Shown: positions 51,812-60,714, numbered from the stretch's first letter. The stretch is 64,000 nucleotides of DNA from Avichristensenella sp031549905 (GCA_031549905.1 JAVBPC010000027.1:1-64000); one strand, 5' to 3'. Numbers and translations: made by a program. The notes: generated from the sequence alone by a model not told the origin.

Positions 51812-52561
51812 GTGGAAGAAGTATTGACCAAAAGACAGGTGATCGCCGAGCATTTGCGTGCGCTCCGCAAGGTGATCATCGTCAGTGCGATAGCGCTTGT
51901 CATCGCTTTTGTCGCTATCTTTTATTTTGCGTGCGAACCGCTGGTAAACTTCATTCTAGCGCCGCTGCGCGCGCGCGAAATTGAGGTCGTCGCCACGCAT
52001 GTATCCGAGGCGTTGGTGATGCAGCTAAAGGCATGTTTGGTGGCTGCAACTGTCTGCGCCATGCCCGTGATCACGCAACAGATCTGGTCGTTTGTCGCGC
52101 CCGCGCTGTATGCGTCGGAAAAAAAGCTTTTTGCGATTTTGTTTGTCATCGCGCTGCTGCTGTTTGTACTTGGCGTGGTGTTTTCTTACCTTTACGTTTT
52201 CCCGCTGGCAATTGATTTGTTCTTTGAGGCGGGCGAAGGCGTTGCCACTACGCTGTGGTCGGTGGATCAATACTTTGGTTTCGTGCTTTCCTTTGTATTG
52301 CCCTTTGGGCTGATGTTTGAAATGCCGGTGGCTATTTTCATGCTGGCGCGCAAGGGCATCGTGGACTATGCGAAGCTGAAGAAAAGTCGCAAGTATGTGG
52401 TGCTGGCCATTGCGGTCGTCGCTGCGGTATTGACCCCCCCGGATGTAATATCACAGGTAATGCTTGGCGTGCCGATGTTGGCCCTTTTTGAGATTGGCGT
52501 GCAGGTGGCCCGGTTTGTAAAACCCGCGAAAAAGAAAAGCGAGCTGGAAACCGCATCGTAG
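51812..52561 (+). CDS. tatC: Twin-arginine translocase subunit TatC
   Basis: A 249-aa polytopic membrane protein with six predicted helices. The N-terminal EHLRALRKVIIVSAIAL and the conserved SPxTPPD-like LTPPDVISQVMLGVPM region identify TatC, which recognises twin-arginine signals. GTG start, 2 bp after tatA. A terminator follows. No neighbour in this window carries an obvious twin-arginine signal; the sugar-binding proteins here use Sec-type signals. Confidence 0.95.
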   Translation: MEEVLTKRQVIAEHLRALRKVIIVSAIALVIAFVAIFYFACEPLVNFILAPLRAREIEVVATHVSEALVMQLKACLVAATVCAMPVITQQIWSFVAPALYASEKKLFAILFVIALLLFVLGVVFSYLYVFPLAIDLFFEAGEGVATTLWSVDQYFGFVLSFVLPFGLMFEMPVAIFMLARKGIVDYAKLKKSRKYVVLAIAVVAAVLTPPDVISQVMLGVPMLALFEIGVQVARFVKPAKKKSELETAS

Positions 52562-52582
52562 TATATTGATTTTCTAAGATTT

Positions 52583-52614
52583 GCCTCCGCATGCTATAGT
52601 GCGGAGGCTTTTTC
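52583..52614 (+). terminator. Intrinsic terminator of the Tat operon
   Basis: GCCTCCGCA pairs perfectly with TGCGGAGGC, followed by TTTTTCT, 21 bp after the tatC stop. Confidence 0.9.
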
Positions 52615-52656
52615 TACATATTTCGACATTATTAGCCAAAATTCGACCGAATTCGA

Positions 52657-52685
52657 TTGACACCCTTCTGCCCAAAGGCTATACT
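52657..52685 (+). promoter_or_regulatory. Promoter of the sugar-transferase trio
   Basis: Consensus TTGACA, a 17-bp spacer and TATACT. The transcript would begin near 52692, only a few bases before an in-frame ATG at 52697. Confidence 0.8.
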
Positions 52686-52720
52686 ACACCATAAGAATGG
52701 GCAAAGGCGTGTGCTGCGTG

Positions 52721-53341
52721 ATGCACTTTATACAAAAGACGATCAAACGCGGACTTGATGTGCTGGTAAGCCTCTTTGGATTGCTGCTTCTCTGTCCCGC
52801 CATGCTGTTCATCGCTGTGGTCATCAAAACAACATCCAAAGGGCCCGTATTTTTTCGCCAGGTTCGCCTGGGCCGATACGGCAGGCCCTTTTCCATCCTG
52901 AAATTCCGCACAATGGTGCCTGATGCGGAGCATATGGGCGACGGCATCTTTGTTTTTGGCCGCGCCGACACACGGATTACTCCATTCGGCCGCTTTTTGC
53001 GGGTATACAGCCTGGATGAACTGCCACAGCTTATCAATGTTCTGCTGGGCGACATGAGCCTGGTTGGTCCCAGGCCGCCGGTAGCCTATCACCCTTATGA
53101 CGGCTACGGCGCATATCCCGCGTGGGCCAGACGCAGGTTTGCGGTACGCCCCGGCATCACAGGCCTGGCGCAGGTACGAATGCGCGCGAGCGCCCCATGG
53201 AATGCACGGCTGCGCGTAGACACGGAATACGTCGACAATTACCGTCTATGGCTGGATGTGAAAATTCTGTTCCAAACGCTTCCCAAAGTAATCAGCAGGA
53301 CAAACGTCTACCCGGATTCTCCGCAGGCGCTTCGCCCATGA
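52721..53341 (+). CDS. Bacterial sugar transferase (undecaprenyl-phosphate phosphoglycosyltransferase)
   Basis: A 206-aa monotopic phosphoglycosyltransferase that loads the first sugar onto a lipid carrier. Visible are IKRGLDVLVSLFGLLLLCPAM (membrane re-entrant helix), GPVFFRQVRLGRYGRPFSI, KFRTMVPDAE (catalytic Asp-Glu region), YSLDELPQLINVLLGDMSLVGPRPP and RPGITGLAQV. ATG 52721 matches the family N-terminus but has only a weak AAAGG; ATG 52697 would give 214 aa from an almost leaderless mRNA. It leads an operon with an aminotransferase and an ATP-grasp gene. Confidence 0.9.
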   Translation: MHFIQKTIKRGLDVLVSLFGLLLLCPAMLFIAVVIKTTSKGPVFFRQVRLGRYGRPFSILKFRTMVPDAEHMGDGIFVFGRADTRITPFGRFLRVYSLDELPQLINVLLGDMSLVGPRPPVAYHPYDGYGAYPAWARRRFAVRPGITGLAQVRMRASAPWNARLRVDTEYVDNYRLWLDVKILFQTLPKVISRTNVYPDSPQALRP

Positions 53342-53367
53342 TCCTATAACAGCACGCAGGAGCCTTC

Positions 53368-54531
53368 ATGCAATTCACAAAAGATATCCTTGATATGCCA
53401 ACGCGTCCGTTTGCCAATGCAGTAGAAGCGCGAAAAAAGCAGGGACTGGAAATCTTGTCCCTGGGGCGCGGCGAGCCGGACTTTGTGATGCCCGCATACA
53501 TCCGGGAAGCCATGATCGACGCGGCACGGCAATGCGATACCGGATATGGCGCGTCGCAGGGTTTGCCTATGCTTCGGGCATACATTGCCGACAGCCTGAA
53601 CAGCACATATGGAACCGCATACGACGCTTCCCGCGTGATCATTGCCCCCGGCGTCAAGTCCGTGTTGCACTTGGCGCTTTGCTCTCTGTTGGATGCGGGG
53701 GATAGCGTTGTGTTCCTTACGCCGCACTTTGGCAACTACCCCGCGCTCGTCAAAATGGCGGAACCGACGGCGAAGGCCGTTACCGTTTCGCTACGGCAGG
53801 ATTATACGCTGGATCTTCCTGCGCTGGAAAAGGCTGTCTCACAGCCGCGCGTCAAATGCCTGCTGATCAACATGCCCCACAACCCGACCGGCGCTGTACT
53901 TACACAGGAAGATATGGACGCGGTTGCCCGCCTGTGCTCGGAGCACGGCGTATACCTGATCAGCGATGAAGTATACGAAAAGCTGGTATACCCGGGCACC
54001 ATACACCGCGGTTTTGCGGCGTATCCGGCGCTTCTGGGCCGGCTGTTGGTTCTGGGCGGCTACAGCAAATCCCACGCGATGGCCGGCCTGCGCATTGGGT
54101 ACGGCGCGGGACCCGCAGACCTTATTGCCACAATGAACCGGCTGGCGCAGCATCTGTATACCGGCACCTGCACCTTTGCACAGGCAGGCGCTTGCGCCGC
54201 ATATACGCACGATGCGTTGCACCTGCCGCCCTATGTGGAACAGTTGGCGCGCCGCGCGGAAAGGTTTCACGCGTGCGCCCAGTCCCTTCGGCATATGCAC
54301 GGCGTGCCGCCTCATGCGGGGTTCTTCTACTTTGCTGACATTTCCGCCACGCGGATGGATTCCAATGCCTACTGCATTAAACTGCTTGAAGAAACCGGAA
54401 TTGCCGCCACGCCCGGCATTGCCTTTGGCGACAGCTGGGACCGACATGTCCGCTTCTCGCTGGCGGCGCCGGATGATGTGCTTGCACAGGCAATGGAACG
54501 GCTTGCGCGGTTTGACAGGGCATTTTCGTAA
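53368..54531 (+). CDS. Class I/II PLP-dependent aminotransferase
   Basis: A 387-aa fold-type I aminotransferase of the aspartate family. NMPHNPTGAVLTQEDM (Asn of the cofactor site), LISDEVYEKLVYPG, the Schiff-base lysine in LGGYSKSHAMAGLRIGY and a C-terminal HVRFSLAAPDD (carboxylate-binding Arg) are present. Amino donor and acceptor are not evident. It lies 26 bp after the sugar transferase and 40 bp before an ATP-grasp gene, so it may form an amino acid or amino sugar building block for a surface glycan. Confidence 0.9.
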   Translation: MQFTKDILDMPTRPFANAVEARKKQGLEILSLGRGEPDFVMPAYIREAMIDAARQCDTGYGASQGLPMLRAYIADSLNSTYGTAYDASRVIIAPGVKSVLHLALCSLLDAGDSVVFLTPHFGNYPALVKMAEPTAKAVTVSLRQDYTLDLPALEKAVSQPRVKCLLINMPHNPTGAVLTQEDMDAVARLCSEHGVYLISDEVYEKLVYPGTIHRGFAAYPALLGRLLVLGGYSKSHAMAGLRIGYGAGPADLIATMNRLAQHLYTGTCTFAQAGACAAYTHDALHLPPYVEQLARRAERFHACAQSLRHMHGVPPHAGFFYFADISATRMDSNAYCIKLLEETGIAATPGIAFGDSWDRHVRFSLAAPDDVLAQAMERLARFDRAFS

Positions 54532-54571
54532 ACCTTTCCACACTTACAAAAGAAAAACGGGAGTCTGCAAA

Positions 54572-55567
54572 ATGAACATCCTGGTATTAGGTTGCGGCAC
54601 GCGCGTTAAAATCATCGAGTATTTTGCCCGGGCGCTTCATGAAGGCGGCCGGGTTATTGCTGCGGACGCAAGCCCTGACGCGCCCGCGCTTGGCTTTGGC
54701 GATGCCTGCTGTTTGGTACCGTACGCCTCCGATCCGGGGTACATTGACGCCGTTCTTTCCGTTTGCCGCACGCATCAGGTCACCGCGCTTCTTTCGCTGA
54801 TCGATCACGAGCTTTCCCTGCTGGCAAGGCACCGGCGTGCGTTTGCGGAGGCAGGCGTTACGGTAATCGGTTCCAGTGAAATGCTGTGCGAACGGTGCCT
54901 GGATAAATGGGCCATGCATGAATGGTTGCTTGCTAACGGCTACCCGGCAGCCAAGACATATCGCACACTGGAATCTTTTGAAGCGGCGCATGCATCGGGA
55001 GAAATCAGGTTTCCTGTTATTATCAAGCCGCGCAAGGGCAGTGGAAGCCTTCATGTTGCCACCGCAAATACAATGGAAAGCGCCAGATATGAATTCTATA
55101 AGCAAAGCGATATGCTGATCCAACAGGTGTTTGAGTATCAGGAAATCGGCATCGATTGCTACGCGGATATGATAACGGGGAAGTTGGTATCTGCCTTTTC
55201 AAAGCGCAAGCTGGAGATGCGCGCGGGCGAAACGTACCGCTCCGTTTCTTATAAAGATGAGCGGCTGTTTGCTTTCCTAAAGCGCTTTGTTGAAGAAAGC
55301 GGTTTTCGCGCACAGGTGGATATCGATCTGTTTGATGTGGGCGGTACCTATTATATCACCGATGTGAACCCACGCTTTGGCGGCGGCTATCCGCATGCGC
55401 ACGCTTGCGGTGCAGACCATGTCGGCATGCTGATCCGCAACCTTCGCGGGTATGCAAATGCTCCCCACATCGGCCAATATGAGGCGGATATTACAATGAT
55501 GAAATACCCGGATGTCCTCTTCAAAAGGCCGGGCGGCAGCAAGTGCTTTTATCATGATAAAGATTGA
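54572..55567 (+). CDS. ATP-grasp ligase (carbamoyl-phosphate-synthase-like short form)
   Basis: A 331-aa protein. MNILVLGCGTRVKIIEYFARAL is a Rossmann-like pre-ATP-grasp segment; CLDKWAMHEWLLANGYPAAKTY, FPVIIKPRKGSGSLHV (ATP-binding Lys and loop) and YITDVNPRFGGGYPHAHACG (Mg-binding Asn) mark the ATP-grasp core. Such enzymes join a carboxylate to an amine through an acyl-phosphate. ATG 54572 follows CGGGAG; the open frame reaches back into the aminotransferase gene without a site. Its substrates may be linked to the neighbouring glycan genes. Confidence 0.87.
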   Translation: MNILVLGCGTRVKIIEYFARALHEGGRVIAADASPDAPALGFGDACCLVPYASDPGYIDAVLSVCRTHQVTALLSLIDHELSLLARHRRAFAEAGVTVIGSSEMLCERCLDKWAMHEWLLANGYPAAKTYRTLESFEAAHASGEIRFPVIIKPRKGSGSLHVATANTMESARYEFYKQSDMLIQQVFEYQEIGIDCYADMITGKLVSAFSKRKLEMRAGETYRSVSYKDERLFAFLKRFVEESGFRAQVDIDLFDVGGTYYITDVNPRFGGGYPHAHACGADHVGMLIRNLRGYANAPHIGQYEADITMMKYPDVLFKRPGGSKCFYHDKD

Positions 55568-55592
55568 CAAACCGCCATCCGCATGTGATAAT
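55564..55592 (+). promoter_or_regulatory. Promoter of the alanyl-tRNA synthetase gene
   Basis: Consensus TTGACA, a 17-bp spacer and GATAAT. The -35 box overlaps the TGA of the ATP-grasp gene, as at metK. The leader is only about 20 nt, too short for a T-box. Confidence 0.7.
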
Positions 55593-55618
55593 TGGAATTT
55601 GCAAAGGAGTGATATAAG

Positions 55619-57415
55619 GTGAGACCTCAAACCGCGGACGAGCTCCGCACGATGTTCATTGAATTTTTTCGGGCACATGGGCACGCGGTGATCCCCAGCG
55701 CGTCCGTGATTCCCGAGAACGACCCCTCCGTCCTGTTCACCACGGCGGGCATGCACCCGCTGGTGCCTTACCTGCTGGGCGAAACGCACCCTGCGGGCAA
55801 GCGCCTGACGGACGCGCAGAAGTGCATCCGTACCGGCGACATTGACGAAGTGGGCGACGCGTCACACCTGACCTTCTTTGAAATGCTGGGCAACTGGTCG
55901 CTGGGCGATTATTTCAAAAAGGAAGCTATCGCCATGTCGTGGGAGTTTATGACCTCCCCCGAATATCTTGGCCTTGATCCGAATATGCTGGCCTTTTCCG
56001 TGTTTGCGGGCGATGAAAACGCCCCGCGCGATGAAGAGTCCTTCGCGCTGTGGCAAGAGATGGGCGTGCCCAAGGAACGCATCTTCTTCCTGCCCAAAGA
56101 GAACAACTGGTGGGCGCCCGGCCCTGTCGGCCCCTGCGGCCCGGACAGCGAGATGTTCCTCATCATGCGCGATGAGCCGTGCGGCCCGGACTGCTCCCCC
56201 GCGTGTGACTGCGGCCGCTATCTGGAATTCTGGAACAACGTATTCATGGAGTTCAACAAGCAGAAGGACGGCCAGCTGGTCAAGCTGCCGAAGCCCAACG
56301 TCGATACCGGCATGGGGCTGGAGCGCACCCTCTGCGTGCTGAACGGCGTGAAAAGTGTGTACGACACCCCGCTTTTCACCGATATTTTGGAAAAAATCGC
56401 CGCCCTCACCGGCGCGAAGTACGGCAGCGATGACACGACGACCCGCGCATTCCGCATCATTGCCGACCATATCCGCACCTCCACTTTCATGCTGGGCGAT
56501 GCGCATGGCATTACCCCCTCCAACGTGGACCAGGGGTATGTGCTGCGCCGTCTGATCCGCCGCGCGGTGCGCTACGGCATCCGCCTGGGCGCGCCCGATG
56601 GGTTCACCGCTGAGATTGCCAAGGTCGTCATCGCGAAATATGCGCATGTCTACCCGGAATTGCAAGCAAATGCCGCCTTCATTGCCGACCAGCTGGTCAT
56701 GGAAGAGCAGCGCTTCGCCAGAACCCTGAAGCAGGGCGAGAAGGAATTCGACAAGATCGTGCAGTCGATCGAGAAGTATAACCTACCCCGCCAGATCGAC
56801 GGCAAGCGCGCGTTCAAGCTGTACGATACCTACGGTTTCCCCATCGAAATGACGCAGGAACGGGCCGCCGAGCACAACCTGCCGGTGGATGTTGATGGCT
56901 TTGCGGAGCATTTCAAGCAGCACCAGCTGCTGTCCCAGGCCGGCGCGGAGCAGCGTTTCAAGGGCGGCCTTGCCGATACGGGCGAAAACACCGCGAAACT
57001 GCACACCGCCACGCACCTGATGCATGCGGCGCTGCGCAAAGTGTTGGGCGATGAGGTAGCGCAGAAGGGTTCCAACATCACCGCCGAGCGCCTCCGGTTC
57101 GACTTTTCTTTCGGTCGCCGCATGACCGACGAAGAAATCGCCGAGGTGCAGCGCCTGGTAAACGTTGCCATCGCCGCCGATGTGCCGGTTGACTGCGCCG
57201 AGATGAGCGTGGACGAAGCCAAAGCGCAGGGTGCGATCGGCCTGTTCGAGAGCAAATATGGCGATGTTGTCAAGGTATACACGATGGGCGCGTTCTCCAA
57301 GGAGATCTGCGGCGGCCCGCACGCGCACAGAACCGGCGAACTGGGTTCGTTTACAATCCAGAAAGAGGAGTCGTCCTCCGCAGGTGTGCGGCGGATCAAG
57401 GCCGTTATCAGCTAA
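55619..57415 (+). CDS. alaS: Alanyl-tRNA synthetase, short form without C-Ala domain
   Basis: A 598-aa class II synthetase. The catalytic domain (LFTTAGMHPLVPYLLGETHP, FFEMLGNWSLGDYFKKE, NVDTGMGLERTLCVL), tRNA-recognition helices and editing domain are intact. The zinc motifs are HTATHLMHAAL near 461 and CGGPHAHRTGEL near 564. It stops right after the editing domain (SSSAGVRRIKAVIS); the DHHA1/C-Ala region that brings most bacterial AlaRS to ~870 aa is missing. No remnant follows. GTG 55619 lies 9 bp after AAAGGAG. It may be the sole AlaRS or a second copy. Confidence 0.92.
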   Translation: MRPQTADELRTMFIEFFRAHGHAVIPSASVIPENDPSVLFTTAGMHPLVPYLLGETHPAGKRLTDAQKCIRTGDIDEVGDASHLTFFEMLGNWSLGDYFKKEAIAMSWEFMTSPEYLGLDPNMLAFSVFAGDENAPRDEESFALWQEMGVPKERIFFLPKENNWWAPGPVGPCGPDSEMFLIMRDEPCGPDCSPACDCGRYLEFWNNVFMEFNKQKDGQLVKLPKPNVDTGMGLERTLCVLNGVKSVYDTPLFTDILEKIAALTGAKYGSDDTTTRAFRIIADHIRTSTFMLGDAHGITPSNVDQGYVLRRLIRRAVRYGIRLGAPDGFTAEIAKVVIAKYAHVYPELQANAAFIADQLVMEEQRFARTLKQGEKEFDKIVQSIEKYNLPRQIDGKRAFKLYDTYGFPIEMTQERAAEHNLPVDVDGFAEHFKQHQLLSQAGAEQRFKGGLADTGENTAKLHTATHLMHAALRKVLGDEVAQKGSNITAERLRFDFSFGRRMTDEEIAEVQRLVNVAIAADVPVDCAEMSVDEAKAQGAIGLFESKYGDVVKVYTMGAFSKEICGGPHAHRTGELGSFTIQKEESSSAGVRRIKAVIS

Positions 57416-57427
57416 CTAAGTGAAGTT

Positions 57428-57542
57428 ACGCCAGGGGCCCTGCCCCCGGACCCCGCTTAAGGGCTTTAAGCCCTTAAGAATCCCTTTTTCGCCTCACGGC
57501 GGGTTGGGGTGGGGTTCAGGGAATGCGTCCCTGGTGTTTTTA
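57428..57542 (+). repeat. Dispersed palindromic repeat (CTTAAGGG family), copy 2, with terminator
   Basis: It has the same order as 40399-40490: a GGGGCCCTGCCCC hairpin, CTTAAGGGC/GCCCTTAAG (57453-57475), AATCCCTTTTT, then a G-rich tract. It ends in CAGGGA/TCCCTG (57517-57533) followed by GTGTTTTTA, a likely terminator for alaS. Confidence 0.7.
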
Positions 57543-57572
57543 TCCCTATCAAACTATAAGGAGGCGGAGCAC

Positions 57573-59825
57573 ATGAGCAAACCAAACCATCCTGCGTGGC
57601 AGGAAGAGGTGGCGCGCCTGAACGAAACGCTGGCCCTGGTACACACGGAAACCCGGCGGCTGGAAGAGCAAGTGGAACAACAGGAAAAATCGGTGATGAT
57701 CGAGCGCCTGAGCGCGGGCGGCATCTATTCCAGCGACCTGATCGTCGCGGAGCAGCTGTACGGCTTCATGGCAGGAACCCTGCACCATCTGCGGCTGGCG
57801 GCAGACCGCGCGTACTTCACGCGCGTGGACTTCACGCCCGACGGAGATGATCGGCTGCGCACGTATTACATCGGCAAGTGGGGCGTCATCAACGGCGAAA
57901 CGCTGGAGCCGGTAATCATCGACTGGCGCGCGCCGGTCGCTAACCTGTACTATTCGGGGCAGCTTGGCCCCGTTCGATATAAAGCCCCCGATGGGGAGAT
58001 TCACGGCACGCTGTCCCTAAAGCGGCAGTTGGGCGTCAAGAGTGGGCAGCTGGAAACCATATTTGATACCGATGTTGCCGCACAGGACGCCTACCTGATG
58101 GGCGTGTTGGGCGAGGTGCGCGGCGACCGCCTGCGCGATGTCGTTTCCACCATCCAGGCGGAGCAAAACGTCGTCATCCGCCACAAGCCTGACCGCGCGC
58201 TGGTGGTACAGGGCGTGGCGGGTTCCGGCAAAACCACCATTGCGCTGCACCGCATCGCGTACCTGCTGTACGCTTATCGCGAAACGTTGCAGCCCAAGCA
58301 CATGATGATCCTCGCGCCAAGCCCGCTTTTTTTGGACTATATCTCCGCCGTTTTGCCCGATCTGGGCGTGGAACAGGTCATCCAGACAACGTACTCGCTG
58401 CACATCAGCAAACTGCTTGGCAAACACATGCCGCGCCTTGACGAGGCGGACAGGCTGGAAACGATGCTGACCCTATCCGATGCCGAGCGCGCGGACAGGG
58501 AAGCGCTGCTCCGCTTTCAGGGATCGCTCCGATTCCGCGCGCTGCTGGTGGAGTTTCTGAACAGGCTGGAAAAGCGGCTGATTCCGGAAGGAGATGTCCG
58601 CTTCGGCCCGGCGGTGCTGTACACCAACGAGCAAATGCAGCGCATCTTCCTGGAAGAATTGGCCCCCTTCCCCTTTGAGCGGCGCATGGCGGAAATCCCC
58701 AAATATCTGACGAAAAAGCGCAAGTGGGCGCAGGAACAGGCCGCCGCGTGGTACGAAGCGGAGTGCGCAAAGCGCGCCGAGCGTATTCTGTTTGAAATGC
58801 CGGACGGCCCGGAACGCCGCCAGCGCATGATCGCGCTGTACGACAGCCGCGACGCGCGCCTTGTGGAAATCAAAGAAAAGGGCAAAACATTCGAAAAGGA
58901 TGAAATGGCGCGCTGGCCGAAGGTGCCGCTGCTGGAGACATACCGGCAGTTCCTGTCGGACGCGTGGAATCCGCCGCTGGCCCCGGAGGAAATCCCCCTG
59001 TGGCGCAGCCTGTGCGAAGAGAAAGCGGCGCTGCTTACAAAAAAACACATCGAGCCGGAAGACCTCGCCCCCCTGGCGACGATGGCGCTGCGCCTGTACG
59101 GCCTGCCGCGCACCGAAATCCGCCACACTGTCATCGATGAAGCGCAGGACTTCTCGCCGTTCCAGTTCCAGCTGCTGCGCGATTTGTCGGGCACGGATTC
59201 GTTCACGATCGTCGGCGACCTGATGCAGGGCGTCCATGCGTTTGAGGGCCTGCGCGACTGGGAAGAAATCCTGACGCCGGTGTTCGATGGCCGCGCCACA
59301 CTGCATCCGTTGCGCACAAGCTACCGCAGCACGGTGGATATCATGGTGTTTGCCACGCGCGTTGCCCTGAACCGCCCGGTACCGGGGCAGCAACCCGCGC
59401 GCCCGGTGCTGCGCCATGGCGAAGCGCCCACGATGCACGCGTTTCAGGATGCAAAAGCGCGCAACACATTCCTTGCCGAAACGCTGCACGCGCTGAAAGG
59501 TGAAGGGTACCGCACCATCGCCGTCATCGATAAGGATGCCGAGCGCTGCAAGAAGCTGCACAAGGCGCTGCCCGCAGACCTTTCCGCGCACCTTGTCCGC
59601 GCGGGGGATACGCATTACGAGGGCGGCGTATTGGTGATCCCTGCCACGCTGGTCAAGGGACTGGAGTTTGACTGTGTGTTGATCGCGGATGCGGGCGAAA
59701 GCGTGTACCCGGATACGGAGCTGACCGCGCGGTTGTTGTACGTCTGTCTGACCCGCCCGCTGCATCGGCTGATCTGCTGCCATATCGGCCCGGCAAGCCC
59801 GCTGCTGAAGGAACCCGAGGTATAA
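57573..59825 (+). CDS. HelD-like UvrD-family helicase
   Basis: A 750-aa superfamily 1 helicase-like ATPase. A long N-terminal coiled coil (EEVARLNETLALVHTETRRL to residue ~55) precedes Walker A VVQGVAGSGKTTIALHR near 213 and Walker B HTVIDEAQDFSPFQ near 524. RTSYRST and VIPATLVKGLEFDCV are motifs IV and V. HelD proteins of Bacillota enter RNA polymerase to release stalled complexes. AAGGAGG precedes ATG 57573; the frame runs back through the repeat but has no site there. Family firm, exact subclass less so. Confidence 0.9.
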   Translation: MSKPNHPAWQEEVARLNETLALVHTETRRLEEQVEQQEKSVMIERLSAGGIYSSDLIVAEQLYGFMAGTLHHLRLAADRAYFTRVDFTPDGDDRLRTYYIGKWGVINGETLEPVIIDWRAPVANLYYSGQLGPVRYKAPDGEIHGTLSLKRQLGVKSGQLETIFDTDVAAQDAYLMGVLGEVRGDRLRDVVSTIQAEQNVVIRHKPDRALVVQGVAGSGKTTIALHRIAYLLYAYRETLQPKHMMILAPSPLFLDYISAVLPDLGVEQVIQTTYSLHISKLLGKHMPRLDEADRLETMLTLSDAERADREALLRFQGSLRFRALLVEFLNRLEKRLIPEGDVRFGPAVLYTNEQMQRIFLEELAPFPFERRMAEIPKYLTKKRKWAQEQAAAWYEAECAKRAERILFEMPDGPERRQRMIALYDSRDARLVEIKEKGKTFEKDEMARWPKVPLLETYRQFLSDAWNPPLAPEEIPLWRSLCEEKAALLTKKHIEPEDLAPLATMALRLYGLPRTEIRHTVIDEAQDFSPFQFQLLRDLSGTDSFTIVGDLMQGVHAFEGLRDWEEILTPVFDGRATLHPLRTSYRSTVDIMVFATRVALNRPVPGQQPARPVLRHGEAPTMHAFQDAKARNTFLAETLHALKGEGYRTIAVIDKDAERCKKLHKALPADLSAHLVRAGDTHYEGGVLVIPATLVKGLEFDCVLIADAGESVYPDTELTARLLYVCLTRPLHRLICCHIGPASPLLKEPEV

Positions 59826-59842
59826 TCCTTCGGCACCATTTT

Positions 59843-60550
59843 CTAGCGGCTATACTGCCCTGTCATAATTTCCTTTATAAAAGCATCCCCCATGGGGAGG
59901 TCGGGTACGGCTTCGGTCAGCCGCACGGCCTCCTCACGGTCGTACTCCAGCTGCACAATTGTTACGGACAGCGCTGTCCGGGTTTCCCCCATGTCCCCCT
60001 CCAGCAGCGCATATGTCGGGTATGGCTGGCGCAGCAGCGGGTTGCCAACGCTGCCGGTGTTCAGCAGCACGCCAACCTTTCTGATCTGCTCATAGAAAGG
60101 GCGGTGGATATCCGCGTAAGCAACGAAATCCGGGGTGTAGCCATCTTCATCGCGAAAAAAGGCAACCTTTTCCTCAGCGGGTGATTCGGGATAGACAACC
60201 CCCGGCACAAAGTTCCGCCCATGCACCAGCCGGACTTTTCTGCCGGAAAAGGCAAAGCGATGTTCCATCGGCAGCTGCGCCAGCTTTTCAAGCCGCGCCT
60301 GCCCCAGCTGCGCCCGGTACCACATGCCCGTTTCGGAATCGCTTTTGACAATCCCTTCATCCCAGTTGCCCATCAGGATTACCTGGCAGTTCGCAAACGC
60401 CCAATCCATTGTCCACGGCGAATCCGGGCCTTTGCCCACCAAATCGCCCAGGCAGTAGAGAGCGTCCGCACCCTTTTTTTCAATATCCTTCTCCAGTGCG
60501 GCGGTTGCGGGCCGGTTTCCGTGCAGATCGCCAAAAAGCGCTATTTTCAC
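59843..60550 (-). CDS. Calcineurin-like metallophosphoesterase (YfcE/MJ0936-like)
   Basis: A 235-aa phosphoesterase with FGDLHGN (6-12), CLGDLVGKGPDS near 34-45, MGNWDEG near 60, RLVHGRN and YADIHRP near 145. The usual GNHD motif reads GNWD here, so the His that aids catalysis is replaced by Trp, as in some YfcE-like proteins. The substrate is unknown. It is convergent with helD and divergent from the EpsG-like gene. ATG 60550 is preceded by GGAGG. Confidence 0.85.
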   Translation of the reverse strand: MKIALFGDLHGNRPATAALEKDIEKKGADALYCLGDLVGKGPDSPWTMDWAFANCQVILMGNWDEGIVKSDSETGMWYRAQLGQARLEKLAQLPMEHRFAFSGRKVRLVHGRNFVPGVVYPESPAEEKVAFFRDEDGYTPDFVAYADIHRPFYEQIRKVGVLLNTGSVGNPLLRQPYPTYALLEGDMGETRTALSVTIVQLEYDREEAVRLTEAVPDLPMGDAFIKEIMTGQYSR

Positions 60551-60639
60551 GCGTGCCTCCTGTATGCGGTAATTATCTGCTTACTGTACACGAACAAGCC
60601 CGCAAAATCAAATCATTTTCGCGCCCTGGGATGGTTTTC

Positions 60640-60669
60640 TTGCGAAAAGCGTTAAGTGTATGGTATACT
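60640..60669 (+). promoter_or_regulatory. Promoter of the EpsG-like/murJ operon
   Basis: TTGCGA, an 18-bp spacer and TATACT, 45 bp upstream of the TTG start. Confidence 0.55.
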
Positions 60670-60714
60670 AGACCATCTGCCCGGGTAGCGATATGCTTAG
60701 GGAGGTATGGATCG

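Noticed and set aside
55593..55618. T-box leader before alaS
   Set aside because: The predicted leader is only about 20 nt, with no room for a T-box stem or antiterminator.
57416..57572. N-terminal extension of HelD through the repeat
   Set aside because: The open frame is accidental; it crosses a terminator-like hairpin, and AAGGAGG marks the start at 57573.
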